DNA of 64,000 nt, taken from positions 220,311-284,310 of the forward strand of contig NZ_BAWM01000018.1 in NCBI RefSeq assembly GCF_000759675.1, in the 5' to 3' direction. Shown one piece after another: positions 1 to 9,374 of this stretch (position 1 is its first letter; every line of letters starts with the position of its first letter). A program made the position numbers and the translations under genes. The notes beneath the pieces are model-generated. The model was not told the origin of the DNA, ran no database searches, and worked only from the letters and a program-made list of their open reading frames with translations. The stretch comes from Neobacillus niacini. GTDB lineage: Bacteria; Bacillota; Bacilli; Bacillales; Cytobacillaceae.

Positions 1-236
1 TTTAGTATCATCATGGCGTCAATCGATAAATTTTTTGCATTTCCAATTTTCCATAAAGTATCCTCTTCTTTTATTGTGTATGGAATGGATACATAGCCTG
101 GTATCATTATTTTTGTACCAGTTTTCAAATTAGATGGATTTACGTTCTCGTTTGAATCGATAATGAGTTCAAGTGGAACCATAAACAATCGACCATAATA
201 CGCGTAGGAGTCACCTTCCCGGACTCTAACCTCCAT
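1..236 (-). CDS. LysM-containing cell-wall peptidase, N-terminal part (YqgT-like)
   Basis: Only the first 78 codons are inside the window; the gene runs off the left edge. The start ATG (234-236) follows an AAGGAGG ribosome binding site. The N-terminus shows two LysM-like modules: one starting VREGDSYAYYGRLF and a second with IKEEDTLWKIGNAKNL at about residues 53-68, the usual peptidoglycan-binding pattern. Upstream of glcK in B. subtilis lies yqgT, a LysM-bearing gamma-D-glutamyl-L-diamino acid endopeptidase of the M14 family that cleaves cell-wall or spore peptides, and position plus LysM modules suggest this is its counterpart. The catalytic domain cannot be seen, so the identity is an inference from synteny. 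Confidence 0.6.
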   Translation of the reverse strand, partial: MEVRVREGDSYAYYGRLFMVPLELIIDSNENVNPSNLKTGTKIMIPGYVSIPYTIKEEDTLWKIGNAKNLSIDAMMIL

Positions 237-294
237 ATTTCTTCCTCCTTCCATCATAAAAATCATATGACGAAAGACAGTAGAAAATGAGCAA

Positions 295-324
295 AACAAA
301 ACCTGCAATTGATTGCAGGTTTAT
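295..324 (-). terminator. Rho-independent terminator after glcK
   Basis: The inverted repeat ACCTGCAATTGATTGCAGGT (301-320) lies just past the glcK stop; on the minus strand it is followed by a T-rich tract (TTTTGTTTTG). It would end the yqgQ-glcK transcript. Confidence 0.75.
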
Positions 325-335
325 TCGTTATTTCC

Positions 336-1310
336 TTATAGGTTTAGTTTATTTTTTATTAGCCATGCCGCACCAATTACTCCAGCATCATTTCCTAGTG
401 TTGCCAACGCAAGATTTGTAGAATCTCTAGCCGCTGAAAAAGCAAACATAGAAAAATTCACTTTTACTGAGTCTAATAAAATATCACCAGCCCGAGAAAC
501 TCCTCCACCAAGAACGATCATTTCCGGGTTCACTGTATTCGCAATATTCGCCAGAACAAATCCTAAATGAAAGGCTACTTCATCTAACAGTTTTTTAGCC
601 AGTTCATCACCATTACGAGCACTATCAAAAACATCCTTTGCTGTAACTTTCCCATTTTCAGCAAAGATTACGGCGAGCTGCCCCTTTGCTTCAGCTTTTG
701 GAAGTTCATTCTCAGCTAGTCGAACAATACCAGTTGCCGAAGCAATGGTTTCAAGACAGCCAGACTTTCCACAGTTACAAGGGGCACCGCCAAACGGTAT
801 AGACGTTATATGACCTATCTCCCCAGCTGCACCGTTTATACCTCGAACAATATTACCATTAGCGATTACTCCACCGCCTACACCCGTTCCGAGTGTCACA
901 CACACTAGGTCTCTTGCACCCTTACCGGCACCATTCCACATTTCACCTAATGCTGCACAGTTAGCATCGTTTTCGATTACAACAGGCAATTCTGTTAGTG
1001 AATGCAAACTTTCTTGTAAAGGAAAGTTATCCTTCCACCCCAAATTAACGACATTTAAGACAACACCCGTCTCATAATTTATTGGTCCAGGTGCCCCCAT
1101 ACCAATTCCAATTAATTTGGATTTCTGTTCTTTTAGTTCTACTAGTTTTTGATCGATTGTATTTGAAATGTTCGTCGTAATATTTTGACCTTCGTTCGAG
1201 TTATCAGTAGGAATTTCCCACTTATGCAGGATTTCCCCGTTCATATTAATAAAAGCCAATTTGGTAGTTGTCCCTCCAAGGTCCACTCCCACTATCCATT
1301 GTTCTGCCAT
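336..1310 (-). CDS. glcK: ROK-family glucokinase
   Basis: Phosphorylates glucose to glucose-6-phosphate with ATP in the cytoplasm. The protein (324 aa from MAEQWIVGVD) has the ROK N-terminal phosphate-binding loop DLGGTTTKLAF, the GAPGPIN segment, the glycine-rich GTGVGGG, and the ROK zinc/signature motif with CNCGKSGCLE near residue 172. I chose the ATG at 1310 because AGGTG lies 7 bp upstream; a GTG at 1319 that overlaps the yqgQ stop would add three residues. It is co-oriented and nearly overlapping with yqgQ, the same pair found in B. subtilis. Family and position agree, so the call is firm. Confidence 0.95.
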   Translation of the reverse strand: MAEQWIVGVDLGGTTTKLAFINMNGEILHKWEIPTDNSNEGQNITTNISNTIDQKLVELKEQKSKLIGIGMGAPGPINYETGVVLNVVNLGWKDNFPLQESLHSLTELPVVIENDANCAALGEMWNGAGKGARDLVCVTLGTGVGGGVIANGNIVRGINGAAGEIGHITSIPFGGAPCNCGKSGCLETIASATGIVRLAENELPKAEAKGQLAVIFAENGKVTAKDVFDSARNGDELAKKLLDEVAFHLGFVLANIANTVNPEMIVLGGGVSRAGDILLDSVKVNFSMFAFSAARDSTNLALATLGNDAGVIGAAWLIKNKLNL

Positions 1311-1315
1311 TGTAA

Positions 1316-1528
1316 TCACCTATCTTCTTCTTCTTTTTCTCTTAAGAATCTTATTTCGTGTCTTAAAATTAACAATGCAGTCGAATATTCTTTCGGTTCA
1401 ATTAGCTGAGCATGATACAAATCTTTTAATTCTGACTCCATTAATTCTAGGTCAGCTACTCGATCACCAATATAAATAATCGTTCCAAATTGCTTTAAAA
1501 ATTGTTGAATTTCATAAATAGACTTCAT
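1316..1528 (-). CDS. yqgQ: YqgQ family protein (DUF910)
   Basis: A 70-residue cytoplasmic protein of unknown function that is found immediately upstream of glucokinase across Bacillus. It starts MKSIYEIQQFLKQFGTIIY and is rich in charged helices (DLELMESELKDLY, then EIRFLREKEEEDR at the C-terminus), with no signal peptide or membrane segment. Its stop codon overlaps the region just before glcK, so the two are almost certainly one transcript. Recognition rests on length, N-terminus and position; the biochemical role is not known. Confidence 0.85.
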   Translation of the reverse strand: MKSIYEIQQFLKQFGTIIYIGDRVADLELMESELKDLYHAQLIEPKEYSTALLILRHEIRFLREKEEEDR

Positions 1529-1722
1529 TTCATTTAGCCCTCTTACCTAAAGAATGAGAAACATTACATTAAAAGTATACCTTAAGCCTATACCACCCTC
1601 AAGATGTTCTTTCTATGAATCCATGATCATGCAAAATTCTGGCATGTCCAGCCAGTTGTTCCCATATAACAATAATATAACTACTATACACTCTTACTAG
1701 TAAAACAGAAGGATGGGATCAG

Positions 1723-2580
1723 ATGAAAAAAATCTATTTGGTGCTAGGAGTATCAATCTTCCTCATTCTTGCTTTTGGAATATATCAGTATACTACTCCG
1801 AAGGCACAGGAAAGTATTACGTACTTCCCTATTGACCCAAAGGTAACCTTCAAATCCTTACAGACCAAACTTACACTAATGGATAAACCAGCAAATACGA
1901 TCCTTTGGAAGGAACATTCGACTTTGGATCGTAAAGCCTACTTAAGGCAGGATGCAGCCCTGTTATATGCCAACGGCCGTCTACTAGATGAACTTTGGAA
2001 TTGGAAACAAAATACGGCAGTGCTTGAACAGGAAAAAAGAATCACTATTGATAAAAGTGCACTTTTACAAGCCATTACTTTTCACTATGCAGAGCTTCAT
2101 GAAAATGAAGATCAAATTTTCAGCTCACAATCTATGTCATCGGATCAATTTTACTTCGTGAAACCTAGTCATTCATTTAAGTCAGCTAAAACTGAAGATG
2201 AAAATAAATGGAAGAAACAGCTGGACGAACATACCCAAAGAATGCTGCAGCTTAGCTGGAACAAAGGGTTGCGCCATTTTTCGATAAATTTGAAAAACTA
2301 TCAGGCTTATCCCCTCAGCCAATTTAATGAACTGGCAAAGGATGTATTACCAGGTTTTACAAAATCAGAGACTGCCCGGATTGTAGGCAACCTTTGGGAG
2401 GGCTTATATAAAAACTATATTCTCGGAATAAAAAAAGCAGACGGTACTAGTGCAAACCCCAAAGGCAGTACCCTTCCGCTTATTTTAATCGCAACGGATA
2501 AAACACATCTACTTGTATTAACCGAAACGAGTTCGGGTGAACCTATTCTCCTTCGCCAGATGATGGGAGCAGTCGATTAA
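1723..2580 (+). CDS. Unrecognised anchored or exported protein
   Basis: I do not recognise this 285-residue protein. It begins with a positively charged MKK and one hydrophobic segment (residues 4-22, IYLVLGVSIFLILAFGIYQY), with no lipobox, so it looks membrane-anchored with the remainder outside the cell. The ectodomain is lysine-rich and mixed in character, with no repeat or known motif that I can name. An AAGGATGG ribosome binding site precedes the ATG. It is the only plus-strand gene in the first 18 kb, and its last 38 bp overlap the 3' end of gluP on the opposite strand, so the two genes converge. No counterpart in B. subtilis between yqgQ and yqgP comes to mind. Confidence 0.75.
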   Translation: MKKIYLVLGVSIFLILAFGIYQYTTPKAQESITYFPIDPKVTFKSLQTKLTLMDKPANTILWKEHSTLDRKAYLRQDAALLYANGRLLDELWNWKQNTAVLEQEKRITIDKSALLQAITFHYAELHENEDQIFSSQSMSSDQFYFVKPSHSFKSAKTEDENKWKKQLDEHTQRMLQLSWNKGLRHFSINLKNYQAYPLSQFNELAKDVLPGFTKSETARIVGNLWEGLYKNYILGIKKADGTSANPKGSTLPLILIATDKTHLLVLTETSSGEPILLRQMMGAVD

Positions 2581-4114
2581 GTTCCTGAACCAATTCAGCG
2601 TATTCCTGTTGACTTGGTTTTATTTCTGCAGCCCTTTTAGCATTCTCTCTTGCTTTCATGATGTCATTTTCCTCTAGATAGATTAAGGCAAGATTGTAGT
2701 ATGCTTCTGGTAAATCTGGATCCAATTCTATCACCTTAAGCAGATGTGATTTCGCTTCATTAAGCGTACCCAGCTTAATTTCAATAAAAGATAACGCAAA
2801 ATATACTTCTGCAGATGGTTGACCAGATTTCTCCACGTATTTGGTTAATACGTCATATGCTTGTTCATAGTTCTCCTGTTTAATATATTCTTGAGCTAAC
2901 ATCATAGTGGCGCTTTCATTCCCACCAGTTTCGGATTGCTGAAATCCATAGAATAGGGAGCCGTAAACAATAGCTGCAGATACCATCAAAAATAGTACCT
3001 GTAAGAATGGCTTTTTCTTTTTAGGGAAATTCACGATACCTGCTGCAAGAAAGCCACCAGCTATTCCACCTAAATGTCCAGCGTTATCTACAATTGATAC
3101 GGTGAAGCCAAATATTAAATTAAAGACTAGTACCGTTATAACACTTGGTCCCATTGTTCGAAAAAAAAGCCTCGGGTAAATAAGGGCAAAATAAAGCAGT
3201 GCTCCAAAACAGCCAAATATTGCTCCACTAGCCCCTGCAGAGATATTTGGGCTAAAGATAAAACTGGCTATGACCCCTGATATACCCGCAAAAAGGTAGA
3301 TAAATAAAAACCGGATATTTCCAAAGATTCTTTCCACTGCTGGACCTAAAAAAAACAAAGCCATGGTGTTCATCGCTATATGTAAAAATCCAATATGCAG
3401 GAAAATGGGTGTAATAAATCTCCACCATTCTCCTTCAATGATATACGGATTAAACTTAGCCCCATATTTGATCAGTGTAGAAGTATTTGTACTTCCCCCT
3501 TTTAGCTCTAACAATAAAAAAACAGCCACCTGAACAATCATAAATAAGTATGTAAAAAATGGCTTTCCATTCGTAAATATTTCTTTTTCTTTCTTTGCCA
3601 TTTGGATTGCAAAATCTAACGTTGCTTTTTTTTGAGCGTTAACATCTTGCTCTGAATACTCATCATGAATGGGAAAGGAGACTTCCCTTTCTAGTTTTGC
3701 TGATAAAGCTTTAAATCCTGACTCGTATTGGTCACTCGTTAATAATACAGAGCTAACACTCGTTTTGTTTCCCTGCGGAAAAGTAAATGGACGTTCCAAC
3801 CTGTATTCGTACTCATCAACAGGAGGAAATTGACTAATGTAAATATTTACTACTGTAAGCTCCCCACGACCGACCTGTTTTCGAACCTTTTCACCATTAG
3901 AAGCTGTAAATTCTATATCTCTTTGCATAGAGTTGCTCCAATCTAAATCCTGTCGTAACAACCGAACGATTGGAGCCTTTTTATTTTCAAGTCTTTCGAG
4001 CCATAATTCTTTTTGATTTTCAAATAATTGAATAATCCGGTAGCCTTGCTCCGAAACGAAGAAATAGGCTAATCTCCAAAAGACGTAATCCTCTTTATTG
4101 TTCAATACCCCCAC
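2543..4114 (-). CDS. gluP: Rhomboid-family intramembrane serine protease with C-terminal TPRs
   Basis: 523 residues, close to the 507-residue GluP/YqgP of B. subtilis. The N-terminal ~185 residues are soluble; then six or seven membrane segments carry the rhomboid core with the catalytic serine in GASGAIFG (about residue 297) and the catalytic histidine in NAGHLGG (about 352). The C-terminus has two to three TPR helices (SAEVYFALSFIEIKLG; PEAYYNLALIYLEEN). In B. subtilis YqgP cleaves the magnesium transporter MgtE under manganese stress and works with FtsH. The GTG start at 4114 has no good ribosome binding site, so the first few residues are uncertain. The symbol follows the orthologue. Confidence 0.9.
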   Translation of the reverse strand: MGVLNNKEDYVFWRLAYFFVSEQGYRIIQLFENQKELWLERLENKKAPIVRLLRQDLDWSNSMQRDIEFTASNGEKVRKQVGRGELTVVNIYISQFPPVDEYEYRLERPFTFPQGNKTSVSSVLLTSDQYESGFKALSAKLEREVSFPIHDEYSEQDVNAQKKATLDFAIQMAKKEKEIFTNGKPFFTYLFMIVQVAVFLLLELKGGSTNTSTLIKYGAKFNPYIIEGEWWRFITPIFLHIGFLHIAMNTMALFFLGPAVERIFGNIRFLFIYLFAGISGVIASFIFSPNISAGASGAIFGCFGALLYFALIYPRLFFRTMGPSVITVLVFNLIFGFTVSIVDNAGHLGGIAGGFLAAGIVNFPKKKKPFLQVLFLMVSAAIVYGSLFYGFQQSETGGNESATMMLAQEYIKQENYEQAYDVLTKYVEKSGQPSAEVYFALSFIEIKLGTLNEAKSHLLKVIELDPDLPEAYYNLALIYLEENDIMKARENAKRAAEIKPSQQEYAELVQELNRLLPSSGEGE

Positions 4115-4239
4115 TACTTTCTATTAGGACTTCCTAGTCATAATTATTTTTTATCCATTTTTCACTAGTTTCTTTCATTATAAACGATTATCATGTCTAA
4201 TAATGATTAAACAAGATGATAGCATTGGCGTTTTTTCAA

Positions 4240-4277
4240 CAAAAAAAACCATCTGTGGCTTTCACCATTCAGATGGT
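4240..4277 (-). terminator. Terminator overlapping the end of the small gene at 4262
   Basis: The stem CCATCTG ... CAGATGG is followed on the minus strand by eight T residues (4241-4248). The last codons and stop of the 68-residue gene lie inside the stem. Confidence 0.75.
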
Positions 4278-4468
4278 CTTTCAGCTGGTCCTCCAAATAC
4301 AGTCTGCATCATTTTATTTTTCACGCCCGGAAAGCTCATAATTGAGCCTACCGCAAATCGCCGCATCCAGCCTGACCTGAGTAAAAGGTTAATAATCCGA
4401 TATCTAAAGCGGAATGCAAAATAGCCAATTGATCCAATCATAAATATGGATGTCAACATACGAGACAT
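4262..4468 (-). CDS. Small hydrophobic/basic protein in the YqgO position
   Basis: A 68-residue protein starting MSRMLTSIFMIGSIGYFAF, with one predicted membrane or amphipathic segment (residues 5-20), then a strongly basic stretch (RFRYRIINLLLRSGWMRR) and a C-terminus ending AERPSEW. The ATG at 4468 was chosen because AGGAGGG sits 6 bp upstream. It lies between gluP and the ldh/yqgN region, where B. subtilis carries the uncharacterised yqgO. I infer it is the positional equivalent but cannot confirm sequence identity, so no symbol is given. Confidence 0.65.
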   Translation of the reverse strand: MSRMLTSIFMIGSIGYFAFRFRYRIINLLLRSGWMRRFAVGSIMSFPGVKNKMMQTVFGGPAERPSEW

Positions 4469-4525
4469 TATCATCCCTCCTACTCATATTGTGTGAGTAG
4501 GAGTCTGTTTTTATCCAACACTTTT

Positions 4526-5587
<1,062 letters not shown>

Positions 5588-5599
5588 TTATCTTTATAA

Positions 5600-6391
5600 C
5601 TATTTTGTTACAAAGTAAATGACGAACATTGCTAACAGAGCAGCAATAAATCCAGACAAAAAATTCACCATATCATTATCCACTATATGATACCCTTTTA
5701 TTCTTTTTGCTGCCGTTTGGCAATGGACTTTTTTCTCCGTTTCGATTCCACATTTATTGCAAATATAAACCTGTTGATAATAGGCACCAAATAAAGTATC
5801 AATAATATTACCTAAAAAACCGAATAAGAAAATAATGAAGAAGTCGAATATTTGCAAATGAAAAAGCCAAGCACCCGAAAAAGCTATTAGCATGGAACCA
5901 AATATGGCAGCAGTAGTCCCTAACAAACTGATGGCTCCAGATGTTCCTTTTTCTATTGGCTTAAATGTACGTATGTAAACAGGTTTTCTTTTACTTAAGG
6001 TACCAATTTCTGAAGCCCAGGTATCTGAATTTGAACTAGCAAGGCAAACTATAAAACCAATCAGCCAAACTATGTCCTGTTGAAAATAATAGATAATACT
6101 TAGTAATGCAGCAAAACCACCATTAGCGATCACCTGTCGCCAATCTCTAGTAGCTCCCTTTGCTAATTTTTCTTCAATTTCTTTTTTTGCTGAGCTTTTA
6201 TATTTCGACCATAAGCTGGATGTTGTAAAGAATAATCCAAGAAGGAGAAGACCTTTTACACCAAACCCGAAATACACAGCGACTCCAACAAATACTGCTG
6301 CAATAGCCCCATTACTACTTAATGAACGTTCCAAATAACCAGCAAAACCACCAAATGAAATAATTGTGATTATGATAAGATTTTGAATCAT
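5600..6391 (-). CDS. DUF92 family integral membrane protein
   Basis: 263 residues with six or seven membrane segments (for example residues 1-17, 26-55, 110-125, 150-200, 240-260). It carries the conserved DUF92 stretch VCLASSNSDTWASEIGTLS (about residues 117-135) and a cytoplasmic loop with YICNKCGIETEKKVHC, a possible metal-binding CxxC. Some family members in other organisms are linked to polyprenol/phytyl phosphate kinase chemistry (VTE5/VTE6-related), so a role in isoprenoid phosphate metabolism is possible but not shown. Its start overlaps the end of the cyclo-ligase gene by 4 bp (ATGA), so they are co-translated. Confidence 0.85.
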   Translation of the reverse strand: MIQNLIIITIISFGGFAGYLERSLSSNGAIAAVFVGVAVYFGFGVKGLLLLGLFFTTSSLWSKYKSSAKKEIEEKLAKGATRDWRQVIANGGFAALLSIIYYFQQDIVWLIGFIVCLASSNSDTWASEIGTLSKRKPVYIRTFKPIEKGTSGAISLLGTTAAIFGSMLIAFSGAWLFHLQIFDFFIIFLFGFLGNIIDTLFGAYYQQVYICNKCGIETEKKVHCQTAAKRIKGYHIVDNDMVNFLSGFIAALLAMFVIYFVTK

Positions 6392-6954
6392 TTTATATTT
6401 ATTACCTCGTCATTTGTAATAATTTTCGAGACTGGAATATCATGCTTTTCTATAGGAAACTGTGGAATAACCTGGAAGTGAAAGGCAAGGGATATTGTTT
6501 TTCCATCAAAATTGGGTAGATAGCGATCATAGTATCCTCCACCAAAGCCCAACCGGTATCCTTCTCTTGTATAAACCAAACCAGGCACAATTAACAGATC
6601 GATATCTTCAGGCTTTATCTCCGTCGTCTGCTCTTTTATGGGTTCAAGTAAACCATAAAAAACAGATTCAAGCTGCGAAAATTGGGTTATTTTATGAAAG
6701 GATAAAATCTTTTCCTTTGGATGACACTTCGGTGTGACAACCTCTTTTCCTGACTCCCACGCTCTTCGAATAATTTGATATGTATCGACTTCTGGTTCCT
6801 TCGAAATCGTAATCCCGATAACTTTGGCATTTATCCAGTCTTCATGTTTATATAGAGTATTAGCAATTTTATAGGAATAATGTTCATAATAAGGTTTAGA
6901 AAGTAGCGAAAGACTCTCTTTCATTTCTTTACGTATAATATTTTTTTCATTCAT
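6388..6954 (-). CDS. yqgN: 5-formyltetrahydrofolate cyclo-ligase
   Basis: Converts 5-formyl-THF to 5,10-methenyl-THF using ATP, returning a storage folate to one-carbon metabolism. 188 residues, the normal family length. The N-terminal basic helix (MNEKNIIRKEMKESL) and the family signature RLGFGGGYYDRYLPNF (about residues 132-147) are present. It sits downstream of rpmG and overlaps the DUF92 gene by 4 bp; B. subtilis has yqgN next to rpmGA too. Confidence 0.92.
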   Translation of the reverse strand: MNEKNIIRKEMKESLSLLSKPYYEHYSYKIANTLYKHEDWINAKVIGITISKEPEVDTYQIIRRAWESGKEVVTPKCHPKEKILSFHKITQFSQLESVFYGLLEPIKEQTTEIKPEDIDLLIVPGLVYTREGYRLGFGGGYYDRYLPNFDGKTISLAFHFQVIPQFPIEKHDIPVSKIITNDEVINIK

Positions 6955-6984
6955 GTAAATGATGATCTCCTTATTTTTTTACAA

Positions 6985-7014
6985 CAAAAAAAGCAGCAGG
7001 AAGCCCTACTGCTT
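6985..7014 (-). terminator. Terminator after rpmG
   Basis: Stem GCAGTAGG/CCTGCTGC with a GCTT loop, followed on the minus strand by TTTTTTT. The hairpin starts at the rpmG stop codon, so rpmG ends here and yqgN probably has its own start or depends on read-through. Confidence 0.8.
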
Positions 7015-7162
7015 ATTTTGTTTCACGGTGTGCTGTTGTACGCTTTTCTCTTGGGCAATATTTCTTAAGCTCAAGACGATCAGGGTTGTTACGTTTATTT
7101 TTTGTTGAAATATAGTTACGATCTCCACACTCAGTGCAAGCTAACGTAATATTTACACGCAT
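7013..7162 (-). CDS. rpmG: 50S ribosomal protein L33
   Basis: 49 residues starting [17 protein letters not shown], matching the size and sequence of bacterial L33. The ATG at 7162 follows GGAGGG; a longer upstream frame to 7228 is not part of L33. It has CxxC (residues 9 and 12) and a third cysteine in KYCPREKR, where zinc-binding L33 paralogues carry CxxC, so full zinc coordination is doubtful. Position next to yqgN corresponds to rpmGA of B. subtilis. Confidence 0.95.
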   Translation of the reverse strand: MRVNITLACTECGDRNYISTKNKRNNPDRLELKKYCPREKRTTAHRETK

Positions 7163-7283
7163 GTCAATTTCCCTCCAAACGATTAAGCTAGTTCGTTCAT
7201 ACGACTTTTCTATAATATCATTTTTCAAAAGGAAATGCTAGTGTGTTTTTTAAAAGGTCTTTTTTCAATCAATTTACACCAGA

Positions 7284-8522
7284 CTATCTTGCCTTTTCAT
7301 TCATATTTGCCCGTTTATTTAACAGAGTATCTTCCATTACTATTACTGTTTGAGATGCAATTCGTTTCCATCCATATAAGCTCTTAACAATTTGCATTCC
7401 TTTAATGCCAATCTCTTTTGCTCTATGAGGGTCTTGCAAAAAGAAGTCAATATTGTTAAGGAGACTATCGGCATCTCCTGGAACCATAAGCAAACCAGTT
7501 TGCCTATGCAAGACAATTCCTTTTAACCCGCCGGTTTCTGAAACGATTGTTGGTTTAGCAAGAATCATTGCTTCAAGAGCCACAATTCCGAAGGGTTCGT
7601 ACAAACTAGGAAAAACAGCTATTTCACTATTTACTAACAATGCATTTCTTTGCTCGTCTGAAACGTAGCCAATAAAAGCAACGTAATGATCTAATTGTTG
7701 TTCCATTACCATCTTACGATATCTTTCAAGCATTGGCCCCTTGCCAGCAATAACAAAATAGATATCCATTCCACTTTCCTTTGCTGCTTCTGCTGCCTCA
7801 ATTATTGTCTCAAATCCTTTTTCCTTTACGATTCTGCCCACAGAAAAAATATACTTTCTATTCTTTATGAATGGATAGATCTCATTTGGATCTACTTTAA
7901 CATCATCCTGTTCAATCCCGTTTGGTATAGTCGTCATTTTTTTATCTGATAAATGGAAGTTTGTTAATAATTCTTCTCTCATATAGTTACTGCACACAAT
8001 TACTTGGTCTGATTCCGTAATTAACTGAAGTTCTTTTTCATGGATGAACCGCTGCATGTCTGTATGAATTCCATTATTCCTACCATGCTCTGTCGCATGT
8101 ATCGTAGATAATAATGGAATAGATAGGACTTCTTTTAATGTAATTGCAGAAGTTCCTACTAGCCAATCATGTGCATGGACGATATCAAACTTTATATCAT
8201 CTGCTATTTTTTCACCTTTAAAACTCATTGCTAGATTCAGACCAGCAATCCAAGAGAGAAAATTATCGTCTTGGCTGTTGAGTGGAGTCACACGATGGAC
8301 ATGAACACCATTGATTACCTCATAGGGAGGGTGACCGCCATTCCCTGCGGTAACTACATGGACCTCGTGACCTAATTGGGTCAAATGAATAGAAAGACCA
8401 TAGACATGCCTAGAGAGCCCGCCTACAACATTGGGAGGGTATTCCCATGTTAGAATAAGAATTTTTAATTGCCAGTCGCAGGAATGCTTCTCGGTTATTT
8501 CGTTAATTACTTTATCATCCAT
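7284..8522 (-). CDS. GT4-family glycosyltransferase
   Basis: 412 residues with the two-domain GT-B layout. The N-terminal domain begins after ~20 residues with LKILILTWEYPPNVVGGLSR, typical of glycogen synthase/sucrose synthase-like GT4 enzymes; HAHDWL follows at about 127. The C-terminal nucleotide-sugar domain has SVGRIVKEKGFETII (about 228) and the E-x7-E motif EPFGIVALEAM (about 312). It should transfer a sugar from a nucleotide donor in the cytoplasm; acceptor and donor are unknown. Its start overlaps the DUF4912 gene by 8 bp. No GT gene is at this place in B. subtilis, so the pair is an insertion relative to that genome. Confidence 0.88.
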   Translation of the reverse strand: MDDKVINEITEKHSCDWQLKILILTWEYPPNVVGGLSRHVYGLSIHLTQLGHEVHVVTAGNGGHPPYEVINGVHVHRVTPLNSQDDNFLSWIAGLNLAMSFKGEKIADDIKFDIVHAHDWLVGTSAITLKEVLSIPLLSTIHATEHGRNNGIHTDMQRFIHEKELQLITESDQVIVCSNYMREELLTNFHLSDKKMTTIPNGIEQDDVKVDPNEIYPFIKNRKYIFSVGRIVKEKGFETIIEAAEAAKESGMDIYFVIAGKGPMLERYRKMVMEQQLDHYVAFIGYVSDEQRNALLVNSEIAVFPSLYEPFGIVALEAMILAKPTIVSETGGLKGIVLHRQTGLLMVPGDADSLLNNIDFFLQDPHRAKEIGIKGMQIVKSLYGWKRIASQTVIVMEDTLLNKRANMNEKAR

Positions 8523-9198
8523 TTTTCTGCCCCATATTTTTTGATTCTCCGTAATAGCTGTAGGTACTTACATGATCAATCCATTTAGGTGAAGAATGAT
8601 CAATCTGTTGATCATGAACTAAATTATTATAAATTTCGCCCCCATTTAAATTTCCCAAAGCCGGGGTTTGAACTAAATTTGAGCGAAGGACTGGAAAAAA
8701 ATTATTATCCTTAAATTTAACACCTAATTCTGCTATATAGCACCGATTCGCTGTCAATCCTTTAATAAACCAATGGCCCTTGTTATAGGGTACCGTAATA
8801 TCATAGTAATGATGAGCATTTTTTCCCGTGAAAATAATATCCGTTACATCATAAATTCTGACGATGTGGACCAATTCCTCAAATCGTCTATTATAAAATA
8901 AAGAGATGACTTTCTCTGAGATTTTTGATGCCTCCCAATAGACTATTACCTTTCTTGGGGTAACTAGTTTTACCTGGAGTTCGCCTTTTATTGGAGAATA
9001 TTCGCTAGATGGCTGATTTAAAACCTTGTCTTCCTTTTGGGGTTTCTCTTCAACAGAAAAATCTTCTCTTTGATTCTCCTGTTTATTTACATATTTATTC
9101 CATCTATATTGAACTCTTCCAACCGTAGTATTTAATTGTGAGGCGATTTTTCGGAACGATAAACCATCCTCTCTTAGTTTAATAATTTCTTCAATCAT
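8515..9198 (-). CDS. DUF4912 domain protein with N-terminal helix-turn-helix-like segment
   Basis: 227 residues from the ATG at 9198, which follows GGAGG (the frame extends upstream to 9225 without a ribosome binding site). Residues 1-35 form a helix-turn-helix-like segment (LREDGLSFRKIASQLN) of the resolvase/HTH-38 style. A charged linker follows to about residue 75, then a beta-rich DUF4912 module with VYWEASKISEK and HYYDITVPYNKGHWFIKGL. DUF4912 proteins are often encoded with GT4 glycosyltransferases and glycogen-related genes in Firmicutes; function is unknown. Its overlap with the GT gene argues that the two act together. Confidence 0.78.
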   Translation of the reverse strand: MIEEIIKLREDGLSFRKIASQLNTTVGRVQYRWNKYVNKQENQREDFSVEEKPQKEDKVLNQPSSEYSPIKGELQVKLVTPRKVIVYWEASKISEKVISLFYNRRFEELVHIVRIYDVTDIIFTGKNAHHYYDITVPYNKGHWFIKGLTANRCYIAELGVKFKDNNFFPVLRSNLVQTPALGNLNGGEIYNNLVHDQQIDHSSPKWIDHVSTYSYYGESKNMGQKNG

Positions 9199-9321
9199 AG
9201 TTATCCTCCATTTCCGCAAACACATAACATATGCAAAAGTATTCTAAATATTCATTCATAGATAATATTAATGGTAACATCAGTAAGCGAACTGCACAAT
9301 AAACGTATTTTGTCGAAAAAT

Positions 9322-9357
9322 AAAAAAGATGAGACCTAATTATTTAAGTCTCATCTT
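9322..9357 (-). terminator. Terminator ending the pst-phoU operon
   Basis: Perfect 10-bp stem AAGATGAGAC/GTCTCATCTT followed on the minus strand by TTTTTATTTTT, 18 bp past the phoU stop. Confidence 0.85.
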
Positions 9358-9374
9358 GGGGTTACCTATTAATT

